From the NCBI GenBank assembly GCA_016987375.1, contig PJRA01000011.1, positions 622,011 through 663,714 of the forward strand: 41,704 bases of DNA, in the 5' to 3' direction. Every line of letters starts with the position of its first letter. Within the stretch, counting starts at the first letter, position 1. The notes below the pieces were generated by a model. That model had not been told where the DNA came from. It searched no databases and saw nothing but the letters and a program-made list of their open reading frames with translations. A program made the translations under genes and the position numbers. Origin of the DNA: Brachionus koreanus. Its lineage: Eukaryota > Rotifera > Eurotatoria > Ploima > Brachionidae. This document shows positions 11,301 through 21,200 of this stretch, in pieces.

Positions 11301-12890
11301 TAACACAGATGTGTGAATTTCAAGTTGTTTGTTCATCATTAATTTAATTTTATATTCTAACAAATTAGCTTATTATATATTTTTGCACGTCATATTAGCT
11401 TATTTTATATTTTTGCACGTCATATTCAAGTGTGTACAGGTTAAAAGAACCTATTTTATTCAAATGCTAGGGTTAATGCGGTAAACCCATGAATTAATAC
11501 TCAAAGACCGGATGAATTTTTTGAAAATTTTGATAAAATGAAAATAAAAGTATTTAATTAATATTTAAAATTTGATAATTTTATAATATTTTTGATTTAA
11601 GATATTGAAAAAAAAATATATAAAAAGATAAAATTTTTGAATAAAAAACAAATAAAGGAAGTAACAAAAGGGGTTCAAAAGACCTCTCCAGTTTTTGAAG
11701 GTTAAGTACACAAATAAAGAAAAAGGGTTAGCATAGCATTTATTCAAGGTTATAGCAAGAATTTTTGATAGATTATTACTATTATACAAAAATTTCAATA
11801 ATTCAAATGAATTATTAAATAGCTAAAAAAAAAGCCGACTTTTTTTAATTTATTTATTTTTTTCATTTATATAAAATTAAAGAATTTTCCAAAAATCAAA
11901 TTTTTATATTTTTTTTGATTATGGAAATTTTGATTAATTACTAAATGAAGAAATTATTGAAAATTGGTACAAAAGAACATGGTTTATTAATAAATCGTAA
12001 AAAACAGTTTCTAGTTAATTAGTAAACAATATTATTTTAAATAAATTGTAATGTATTAATTTTTCCAAAGATTCATGTTTCAGGAGACTTCATTTTATTG
12101 ATATAAACTGGAATTTAAAAAAAAATTATTTATTTAAGTAAATAATGTTGGAAAATTTGGAGCATGTGGCTACATTCCACTGATAAATCGTTTTTTGAAT
12201 CGAATGCCATATTATCTAATCAAGGTAGATGAAAATTTAGATCCTATTCGAGACAAAAATGGCTTTTGTATTCAATGTGAACCAGGCGAAAAAGGTCTGA
12301 TCGTAGGTCTAATGCAACAAACAACCAAAGGTGAGTTTAGTGGATACGCGAATAGCAATGAAGCTACGAACAAAAAAATTATTGATAATTTATTCAAAAT
12401 TGGTCAGAAAGCTTTTAATAGTGGTGATGTTTTGGTTCAAGATTGGAATGGTTTTGTATATTTTGTTGATAGATTAGGGGATACATATAGATGGAAAGGT
12501 GAAAATGTCTCGACTTTAGAGGTTGAGGATGCCATTAGTAAGAGTTTGAATTCGATTGAGGTCGCAAGTTATGGAGTGGAAATACCGGGTCAAGAAGGAA
12601 AAGCAGGGATGATAGCAATTATAACAAATTCAGACATTGACCTTAAGAGTCTTGAGGAAGACATTAAAAAAGATCTGCCACAGTATGCAAGGCCTGTTTT
12701 CATTCGTATTACACCTTCAATCGAACATACTGGCTCTTTAAAAGCTGTTAAAAAGCAATTGATTCTTGATAGCTTTAATATGAACAAATATAGTGACCCA
12801 ATATTTTACTATGATACTAAAGATCAAACGTATAAAATTTTAAACAAACAGGTCTATGATAATATTCTAGATAAAAAGTTTAAAATTTAG
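8125..12890 (+). CDS. fatty acid transport protein / very-long-chain acyl-CoA synthetase (SLC27A family)
   Basis: The enzyme activates long or very long fatty acids with ATP and CoA and promotes their uptake; family members sit in plasma membrane, ER or peroxisome. Exons are 8125-8346, 8400-9252 and 12139-12890, giving 1827 nt and 608 residues, the usual family length (about 600-650). Residues 1-20 are a hydrophobic anchor, followed by LPRDLKG. The ATP/AMP motif YIYTSGTTGLPK is at about 209-220, EIYGATEGN at about 347-355, and the family-specific DRLGDTYRWKGENVST at about 469-484. The start at 8125 is preceded by an in-frame TAA at 8098 with no ATG between. Intron 1 must be GC-AG; intron 2 (2886 bp) splits the codon after VIL. 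The product is assigned by motifs; the paralogue (FATP1, 4 or 6 type) cannot be named. Confidence 0.93.
8347..8399 (+). other. SLC27A intron 1, non-canonical GC-AG, 53 bp
   Basis: The only splice that restores the family sequence LTFKQ-FDLESNRVA uses GCAAGT at 8347 as donor and AAAG ending 8399 as acceptor. The nearby GT at 8351 would put a TGA just past the junction. GCAAGT is the usual context of GC donors. Confidence 0.85.
8400..9252 (+). CDS. SLC27A exon 2: AMP-binding core
   Basis: Runs from FDLESNRVANLF to TEGNVIL plus one base. It contains the TSGTTG nucleotide loop at about residues 212-217, LPIYHSNAG, and the adenine-site motif YGATEGN. The donor is G|GTAAAT at 9253. Confidence 0.92.
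10050..10588 (-). pseudogene. coding-like remnant, possibly the C-terminal part of a LINE ORF
   Basis: There are two open pieces on the minus strand. Piece one (10588 down to TAG 10397, 63 residues) includes RTSSLFKVLNIDSIQTVYEK. Piece two (about 10365 down to 10050) includes KHYKEVADEYQVDGSLASKL and LLDSIEFIFNSL and ends at a stop. They lie in different frames with about 35 bp between them. The style (FKVLNIDSI, then a run of short helical segments) resembles the region after the reverse transcriptase in degenerate LINEs, but no catalytic motif is present. An AG with a T-rich lead (CTTTTTAG) precedes piece two, so a spliced nested gene is the alternative. Confidence 0.35.
11099..11303 (+). 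mobile_element. TTAA-bounded miniature element, subfamily A (complete, 205 bp)
   Basis: Both ends carry TTAA and a matching inverted terminus: left TTAACACTAGAACGCC, right (reverse complement) TTAACACTAGAAAGCC. There is no coding capacity. TTAA target sites are typical of piggyBac-superfamily non-autonomous elements; that placement is inference. Related copies lie at 3200-3325 and, inverted, at 37060-37134. Confidence 0.75.
11365..11424 (+). repeat. tandem duplication, 2 x 30 bp
   Basis: Two adjacent 30-bp units begin TTAGCTTATT and end TTTTTGCACGTCATA, with one mismatch between them. Confidence 0.85.
11494..11705. mobile_element. TTAA-bounded miniature element, subfamily B (212 bp)
   Basis: The left end is TTAATACTCAAAGACCGGA. 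The right end, read in reverse, is TTAACCTTCAAAAACTGGA. The inner right part (11637-11699) matches the reverse complement of 41612-41674 with about five differences in 62 bases, so it is a repeat family rather than chance. Confidence 0.7.
12139..12890 (+). CDS. SLC27A exon 3: C-terminal domain
   Basis: The exon starts 2 bases before NNVGKFGACGY; this start restores the family pattern N-x3-K-x-G-A-x-G. It carries YYLIKVDENLDPIRD, the VLACS/FATP signature and the catalytic-lysine region near GSLKAVKKQL, and stops at TAG 12888. AATAAA follows at 12950-12955. Confidence 0.92.
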
Positions 12891-12949
12891 ATAAATTTTT
12901 GTTATTGATTCCATTATCACATACACCAAAGAATATTTACATGTTAATT

Positions 12950-12955
12950 AATAAA
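12950..12955 (+). terminator. candidate polyadenylation signal of the SLC27A gene
   Basis: AATAAA 60 bases after the stop codon, in a position that fits a short 3' UTR. Confidence 0.45.
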
Positions 12956-14340
12956 AATATAAAATATATTCAATTTGAAACACATTCAGATTATATTAAT
13001 AATTTTAATAATTTTTTCTTTTAATTAAAATAATAACTTTTTTTTGCTGAATTTAAAATTTTTCCATTAAATTTTTTTTTGTCAATGGTATCTTAAAAAA
13101 TACTACATCGCTTTTAGTTTTTCAATCAAATTCAAAGACTTATTAAAGATTTTTGGTGCAACATCAAAGACTAGACTAGAACATAATTTTTACTAATTTA
13201 TCAACACACAAGCCAGTAAAAAAATTTAAAAGCTGAATTTTTGAAGTTAAAACCTAAAAAAACCGATCCAGATTAAAAAGAATTTTTTGATATTTTCTAT
13301 TATAATTATTATAAATTTTCTCTTTTAAATATTCTATGATAAATTTCGTTTGCGTTTCCTCAATAGCAATAGTAAATAGAATTTAATAAAAATTTCATAA
13401 AATTAAAATTATTTTTAATCATTTTTATTCCTCTAGAATTCATCTTTGACAATAATAAAATACCTACTCGATTCTACTCGTAAAACTTTAAAAAAAAATT
13501 ATGTCTTAATTTAATAATGATGAGATTTTATTAAAAACTTTTATTTTTAAGAAATATTTTATATAGTAAAATTATTTTTTAAAGTAGAGTTACTTTTTTT
13601 TTGTATCTAAAGAGAACATTCTTTCTATCAGAGAGGATTATTTATCTGAGTATATTCGATACTCATAAAATCGTTAGAATCCACATTTAGATCTTCAAGA
13701 GTTTGGATATCGGCAATTAACATTGCTTCTATTAGCTTTAGTTTTTCTAATAGGTGGTAACATTTTATTATGATAAATAATTTATTTTAAATTCTGAAAA
13801 TAACAATTTTTTAACTTCATGTAAGAAAATATTCAATCAAACAATTCTATGAATCATGTGATAAAACTTATTATAATTGAACAGGATTTTAAAAGACTTT
13901 TCAAACTTGATTCTTTTCAAAACTATTAAGAATTGTTTTGAAAAGAATTTAAAATATCTTCTTTTTTACTGGAAAGCTCAAAAACTTTCGAGTCGTGCTA
14001 AAAATTAAATACTATAAGTTAAAATCGTTAAATAAAAGGGATTCTTTTCAGGGAAAAAATTTAGACAATTTAATAATCCGAAAGCAAAAGGCTTCCAACT
14101 TTTGTTTCAGCGTAGAATTAACTTCTTTTAAAAAAAACAAAACAAAAAAATATTCGTTATATAAAAAAAATTTATAGGATTTAAATTAATTAAATAAAGA
14201 TAATTTCGTTTTTCAGATTATTTTTAATTAATCGACAAAACGAATTAACCATTTGTATTTTATCAGGTCCATGTATTTTTGGTTTAGAAAATCCTCCTTT
14301 TAGCAATAATATGGATTCTTGAAAACTCAATATTAGTAAA

Positions 14341-14457
14341 AGGTATCAAGTCAACGAGTTAAAATTCAGAAAATTCTATAAAAATTACCCTGGAATTGAA
14401 TTTTTTTTTAGAATAAAATCCCAAATTCTTAACTCGGGTTTATGACTTGGTGAACCT
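14341..14457. repeat. imperfect foldback sequence
   Basis: The left arm, with CAAGTCA, GAGTTAAA and ATTC (14347-14367), is mirrored by GAATAAAATCCCAAATTC, TTAACTC and TGACTTGG (14411-14450). The arms have small indels. It resembles an aged miniature inverted-repeat element. Confidence 0.4.
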
Positions 14458-14834
14458 TATTTGTATCTAAGTCTTAATTAAATTTTTTTAATCTGTCTTT
14501 TAGCAATGTTTAAAACCCATAAAAAATAATCAAATTTTCAGGTACCGTCTATCTGATTCTGTCTTTCATGTAAAACCAATTTAGTATTAAATTTGAACCT
14601 TTAAAAAAAACATTTATTCTCATTTTATTGAGTTGTTAATTTAGTCCATGATTAAAATGGTTTTAAAATAAAAAAATAGATAATTAATGGTTTAAATGAT
14701 ATATCAATTTTATTGCAAATTCAATTAATTATCATTAACAAAAAAGGAAAAACAATTTATTTTTAATTAAATTTTTGTAAAATTTTTAAATTTATGACAT
14801 AATAACAGGGTTTGAAAATGGCATAAATGAATTT

Positions 14835-14840
14835 TTTATT
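14835..14840 (-). terminator. candidate polyadenylation signal of the ryanodine receptor gene
   Basis: AATAAA on the minus strand, 92-97 bases beyond the receptor TAG (14934-14932). Common hexamer in this composition. Confidence 0.3.
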
Positions 14841-14931
14841 TTTTTTTTAAATAAATATTTGAGGTAAAAAAATAATTAACTAATTCTAGAAAAATCCGGG
14901 AAAATGCGAATTTGAATAAATATTATCTAGT

Positions 14932-15251
14932 CTAATTTTGTTCCAGATCACCTTCATGCTGCTTTCTGAAGCAATCTCCAGTTGGGAAGAACTCCCAGCA
15001 TCGCTGCTCATACAATTGCGATACAAAAGTTTCTTGGCCAGTATACTCGGTATCTGGTTTGTTAATTAAATGCATAAGAAAAAACATATAATTGGCAAAA
15101 TTGTGCTCGCGCATTGTGTGTATTTCGAAGCCATGCGGCACTTTGTCAAAATACTCTTTTCCTATTCCACAAATGAAGCAATTAGCTTCAAGGCTTTCTT
15201 TTACTTGTTCTAACTGATCTCTTAGCTCACCAAACGCGTCAATAATCAAAC
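14932..15251 (-). CDS. RyR: RyR last exon: S6 end and C-terminal zinc domain
   Basis: Reads [18 protein letters not shown], then [37 protein letters not shown], and ends [21 protein letters not shown] before TAG. CFIC and HTMREH form the C2H2-type zinc site that couples the cytoplasmic cap to S6. Acceptor AG 15253-15252. Confidence 0.97.
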
Positions 15252-18200
15252 CTAAAACGCATTTATTTTTTAATAAATTCTAAAAATATTTGGTAATTTT
15301 CTTTACCTTGAATTATAGCTAGTAAAATGACTATAATGAAGAAGAAAAATGTAATATCAAAAATAATTCTATAGAACTCTTTATCATCTCCAACTGGTGA
15401 TTCGAGTTCATCTCCGATACCACCACCAGATCTTATGCCAATATATAAATGAAATTTGAAACACTTAAAATTTAGAATTAAAAACAAAAAATTATAAAAG
15501 CCGTGATATGATTTTACCGTAAACAAATCTTGACAGTTTTCTTCAAGCTCTCCATCTTCTTCTTTAGAATAAAATTTGCGAAAAAAATTAAATGCAACCA
15601 CAGTGTACATGTAGACCACAATTGACATTAGCATAATGGTGAGCAGAAGCTTTTGTAAAAAAAAATGAAATTTTTTAAAATTTGATAATTTATATTTTAG
15701 AACTTTACTTGTTTTCCATTGTGTGTAATAGATTTCAAAATTGTAGTCAATGTTTTTATACTAATAGCCACATCGGATAAATGCAATGCGAAAAAAAAGT
15801 AGTTAAAGTTGCCAATTACTGAGAAACAAAAGTACCAAAATACGTACAAAAATAACTTTAAATTAAAAATAAATTAGATTTTATTTTAACAATTTTATAA
15901 AAAAAATTGTCCCTTAATTGTATTTCTTATCGGTTTTAAACTGAAGTCTCATTTTTTTTTATATTTTATCCTCGCTTTTTTTGTATATATAATTTGTTAA
16001 AAGGTTGTCTCAGTTATTCTACTCATTCAGCGTAGTCCACTTTCGTGAATGTTTTTTTATATTTAAACTGATACTTTTATTCAGTAGAATTTTTAGATTG
16101 ACAATAAGATATTAATTAGCTTAGGAAAAATCAGATGGTGAAAAAGAAAACTAGAATTAAAAAATGCAAGATGATGCAATCACTTCCTAAAACATAAAAA
16201 TTATTATTTGCAATAAAATATTGATTGCAATAAATTTACAGAGCTTTAGAAGCAGATTTTTGATAAAACAATTATGCAAATATTTTATAAGACTTTTTAA
16301 ATTTTTATGCTTTATTGTACTAATGTACAATTTAATCTCTTAATTTGGGATCCAAAAGATTACTTAGAAAAAGATAGTGTACAAGAGCTGATACACTAAA
16401 TAAAGATCCAAAAGACAGTTCTAAGATCGAAACTGAAAGCTATTAAACTAACTCAAAATTTTGAAGACAACTTAATAAAATTCCAGAGAATAGCAAACAA
16501 GATAGACGAGTTAGAATTGATCTGGTTTTTCCTCGAAATATTGGACCCAAGGGGAAGGGTGGAATTAGAGAGTAAGAATGTAGAAACATTAGAAGAAGCT
16601 ATCCGACATGCAAGTGTTTTTACAAAAAGAATAAATAATGTTAACAAACCCTACGATTGTCGACTATTCACGACAACAAAAAAATGATTCAGTTATGAAA
16701 TCTTCTCAAAAAAGGGAAAAGAATATTTCTCATAATTTAGAGGAAAGAAATATGAGCTAAAGAAAAACTTAATTTGCTTCAGATGCTAAATGCCAAGTCA
16801 TAAGAGCTCACAATGTAGAGTGATATTATTTACAATCTGTTTTAAACAATTGAATTTTTATTTTTATTTTATTTATTTGGGGTTTTAAAAATGTGCCCTT
16901 AAAAGGGCAAAATGAAAATAAGTTTATATTTTTACATTTTCATATTTTTACATTTTTTGTGCAATATTTAAGAAATTCTAATTACTAAATAATTTGAGAG
17001 TGTTTTTTTAATTTTCTGAAAAATTGCACAAAAAAAACTAAAAATATGAAAATGTAAAAATGTAAAATCATTTACATTTTGCCATTAAAAGCAGAAATAT
17101 ATTGCTCTGAATCATCACTCAATCATCAGCTTATCAACTGGTGCACAAGGAAAACTAAGAATCATACTTGTCAGGTATCTCAGAAACTAGACGTTTTGAG
17201 ATGCTGACAATTACATTTATCACCTAAAGCACATCTTGACTTAATCATAGATCTGTGTTATCAACTCAAGAATACAGTTTAAAATAGAGATACAATTTTT
17301 TAAAATTTAAAAAGTAAAATTATTTTTAAATTTTGTGAAATACTTACATTATCAGTAAAAATTACACCCCATTTCCATATCTGATATTTCCAATCTATAG
17401 AACTCAATCTATTGGAAAAAAAAGAATGGATTATTTATTGTAATATTTTTTATTTTAAAAAATAAATTACTTTGAAAGTAATCCTTTTGACTCATTAGCG
17501 ATACGAGCATTTTCATTAGCTTTTTTTAAGATTTCATCAAAGTTGTTCTCATCAAAATTGGCATCTAGGCCCAGCAATTTGTTCAATTGTTGCATATCAA
17601 ATTGATCGGCATATTTGTTTTTGACCTTTTTCTTAATGAACTTGTCCCAATACATGACCGGAAAACTTTTTGTTCCGAGCACCAGTTTGTCCCAGTGGCT
17701 TTTTAAATCGTCCTCGCCAGGCTGCTCGCTGATCCATAGTCCCTGAAATTCCAATTTTCTGGCTATTTCTTTCTCTCTCTTGAATATAACTAAAGGAACT
17801 TTAAGCACATAATAGGCAACCATTATTCCAAAAGCAACTAGTGAATGTATGAACGCCAATCCTTTTAACAAATGCTCTATGTAATACTCGTCTTGGTCGA
17901 CCATAATTACTTCAATTAGACTGCTCTCATCGACTTCATCGTCATCGTTAAATTCAGTCATTGTTTCGGCATTTAGTTTTTTAGCCTTGTAGAAAAGCAT
18001 TAGAAAATTGATCAAAAATGCAAGTATGAGCGCCAAATATTTAAGCTTGTAGAAATTTCTGGCAAACATGGCGAGCATTTTTTTTCCGCTGGACGACGAC
18101 TGACTGGGAGCCGGCTCACCCATTTCATAAACAAGCTCTTCATCGTCATCTTTGTACTGATTTTTTGTCTCATCTTTTTCGACACTTTCAAGATCTTCTT

Positions 18201-21200
18201 TTTCTTCAATCAATTGTTTGTCTTCACCATTCTCTTCGTGACGTTTGCTAACAATTCTGGTCTCTTCAGTGCCGGACGCTTCACTTTGACCAACCAACAT
18301 CAAATAAACACATTTAAAAGCCAAACAAAACAAATTGAACAAAATTCCTAGCAAAAACACGGTCATACTAAAGCCAATTTGAATAAAAAATTTAGTCAGC
18401 TCTAGTTTACTCATATTTCTTAGATTGTTAATGAATAATTTGACTTTTTCAGGTGACAATGCGTCTACAATGTAGACTAGGCCATATTTCAGCTTTTGAA
18501 AGCCTGTTTTTAACAACGATTGTTTGTTGCTATCCTGAGCTTGATATTCTTCACTGCTGCTGGAGCTTATCGAAGCGGCATGCTGCATTTCAAATATAGT
18601 ATCCTCACAAAAATTAACAAATTGCTCCAATTTTTCCTTATCATCTCCCTCATTTACAATATCATATAAAAATTGTCTTTTTGACTCTTTGATCTGTGGT
18701 TTGTTCCATTGTTCAATATTTGATTCTTTTATTTCAAAGTAGACTCGTTCAATGCGGCCTGATGAGCCGGCTATTTCGATGCGGCCCAAAAACGGCTCAA
18801 AATAGCTCAAAAAGCTCGATGCCTTTTTCATCAATCGATCGAATCTAGCCTCGTGGCTCATGTGCTCGCTAAGATTGGTCAACAATACAGCCATGTTAAA
18901 TCCAATGTCTTTGGCCGGATTGTGAAATCGTTCCGTAAACTCATTGAAATCAATTTTGCCATCTTGATTTGTGTCCACACACATAAGAATATAATCAATT
19001 TCTTCGGACGAATACATTTTTTGAGCTTCCATAGCTCGTCTAAATTCCTTGGGCGATATCCATCCGTCGCCGTTCTGATCGAACTCTTGAAACGCCTCGC
19101 TAGTCGTCAAGTCTTTCATCTTCAAAAATATGTCGAAAAATTTCAACAACATTTCAACATGCTGCTGATTTTCGATCAACGTGTCAACCATTTGTTTGCC
19201 AATAGGCCCATTAAGCACATTGCCCTCGAGCATACTCAATAGCATGATTATCATGTCCTTTTGCAATTTCATCAACTCCCGCAGCAGCTCTATTTGATGC
19301 GGGTCTTTGCTAAGCTTGTCCTGTAAATTGGCGAATATGTACAAAAAACCTCCAATGGCGTCCCAAAGACGACTGTGAGCCAGACACAGTTGATTGCCCA
19401 CACACGGTCCTTGTATATACTCAGTTAGTGTATTGAATACTTGCTTGGCGACGTTGATCGCGCGGCAAAAATTCTCCTTGCCAGCTGCGTCAACTGTGCT
19501 CTTGCCCGAATAATGCCAATAAAAGTCCATAATGCTCTCCTGCAGTCTTAGCAAATAGTCCACTGTACAAATTATGATATTTACTGTGGTATTATTGCCA
19601 GCCTGCGCTCTAAGATAATTTTGAAATTCTAAATTGTGGCCTTCGCATAAAAGCTGTAAAAATCTGAACAACGAACAAGTAAAATCGGCGTCGTGCAAAT
19701 TTTTTTTGCCAGCCATGCCCGAATCGTTGTCCGATAGAGCAACACCGCCGAACTGTTCGGCTTTAATGCATCGCTCGAACGTGTCCAAGTCGAGCACACT
19801 ACAATTGGACATTAGACCTGCAAGCGATGTAAAAAAGCCGACATCTTTTTTGTCTTTAAGATGCTTGAGCAAACGCTGTTGTACTTGAATGTTTCCACCG
19901 TGCAGCAAAGATATGCCCAATTCTAATGTTTTTTCCAGCATTTGGGTTTTTTCACCGTGCGATGCCGAAATGTACAGCAGACACATTTCGGCCGCACCTC
20001 TCTCGGCCAATCGGCCTTGTTCGAACAAAAGCTTTTGTTTTTGCATTTCGGCCAACTGAAATGCACTCGACTGATCCTCGTCACTGGCCTCCTGATCCTG
20101 GTCACCCGCTTCCTCATCCTCATCTTCTTCATCCACTATTTCACAGCTCTTGCTCATTTTGTCCACATACATCTGATACAATTGATCGTCAGCTAAATTG
20201 GTCAGGCCCGACGTGCTCGTTTGTTCTGTGGTCGCAGCTCGATTAAAACAAGCAATTAGCTGAGTTAGTGGATCAGGTCTGAGCACCTCATCAGGCCCAG
20301 GCTCCAAAGCTGCCTCGTCTTTTTCATCATGCTCCTCTGGTCGCTCAATTCTTGGACACAAATCGGGCACAAGACATCCAATGTCCGTTTCGTTCTCGGC
20401 CTCTATGTCCAGCCAATTTTGTTTATAGGACTTGAGAAATATGTTTATGGCTCGATGATGAGGCAACGAGTACAAAGGTGCCATGCGAAAACAGGCCATT
20501 ACGGCTTTTTTGCGCTGGCCCGATATCAATTTTCTCCATATGCCTTTTGATTTTGTTTGCGGATGCTCGACCATATGCAATCCGTACAACACTTTAGCTA
20601 TTTCGATTATTTTTTCGATTATTTTCTCTTGGCTTAAATTTCTCATTGTTGATATCAAGTGGCGTTTGGACGCTATTTTTCTGTACAAAACTCTTTGCCA
20701 TTTGGTTTTTTCATAAGTTTCCTTGTCAATTGTGTCATTTATTGAATTGTCATCTTTGTCAATTAGCTCCGATGATTTCAAATAGCGTCGAATGAAATCT
20801 TCGACTATTTCCTCTTGGTCTTTGCTTAGATCCAAATTAGTGTGATCGTCCTGGTTGCCTGTGTTGGCACTGGACACTTTTTTTCCATTGATCATGAGTG
20901 TTTCGTTGTATAGGCCGCATTTAATGTCAATAAATTTCTGCTTGGCCATTTGTATGAGCTCTTGCTCTTTGCCTTCGAAAAAATTAATGCCTATTTGAAA
21001 CAGACGCTTGAGACCGGCTACAATAAGACTGGTGAATTTTTTCTGTTGAGTTTTCTGGGCTTTGCGCTTTTTTTTCGATTTTTTATCAGTAAGAAACGGC
21101 TCAAAGCTCGTTGATGTGTTCAATCCAGCAACTTTGTTCGGCATTATCAAAATCATATTATCTATATTGTTCGCACTCACAAAATTTATCTCTTCTCTTT

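Larger units (their letters stand above)
9607..11339. repeat. 34-bp inverted repeat pair flanking 1.7 kb inside the SLC27A intron
   Basis: 9607-9640 (ATGAACAAACAACT then ACACACATATGTGT) matches the reverse complement of 11306-11339 at 28 of 34 positions by eye. The pair could be degenerate ends of a transposon enclosing the 10050-10588 remnant, or two solo repeats. Confidence 0.45.
9253..12138 (+). other. SLC27A intron 2, 2886 bp, rich in transposon remnants
   Basis: It contains minus-strand coding-like pieces (10050-10588), one complete TTAA miniature element of subfamily A (11099-11303), a 30-bp tandem duplication (11365-11424) and one element of subfamily B (11494-11705). A 34-bp inverted pair lies at 9607-9640 and 11306-11339. 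The rest is AT-rich filler. Confidence 0.75.
12891..14931. other. convergent intergenic region between SLC27A and the ryanodine receptor
   Basis: About 2 kb holding both 3' flanks. A minus-strand open stretch (13628-13786, 52 codons) contains IADIQTLEDLNVDSNDF and ends in TGA, but has no supporting context. A foldback lies at 14341-14457. AATAAA on the minus strand at 14840-14835 is a plausible receptor poly(A) signal, about 95 bases past its stop. Confidence 0.5.
15856..17347 (-). other. RyR intron, 1492 bp, with a gag remnant and a foldback
   Basis: Between the DN and LFLY exons. Contents: a plus-strand gag-like relic (16375-16816) and a foldback (16895-17090). The remainder is AT-rich. 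Confidence 0.75.

Noticed and set aside
11565..11798. 77-codon minus-strand frame
   Set aside because: It lies across the subfamily B element, with Phe/Tyr/Ile-rich composition typical of AT-rich noise.
13995..14177. 60-codon plus-strand frame in the convergent gap
   Set aside because: Lys/Asn/Ser-rich, with no motif, no splice context and no neighbour to belong to.
15819..15821. CAG at 15821-15819 as a receptor splice acceptor
   Set aside because: Sequence on both sides is conserved S4 coding sequence ([16 protein letters not shown]), and the true acceptor is at 15857-15856.
18853..20716. Several plus-strand and off-frame ORFs of 60-129 codons opposite the giant receptor exon
   Set aside because: They are shadows of conserved receptor coding sequence; none shows a recognisable domain.
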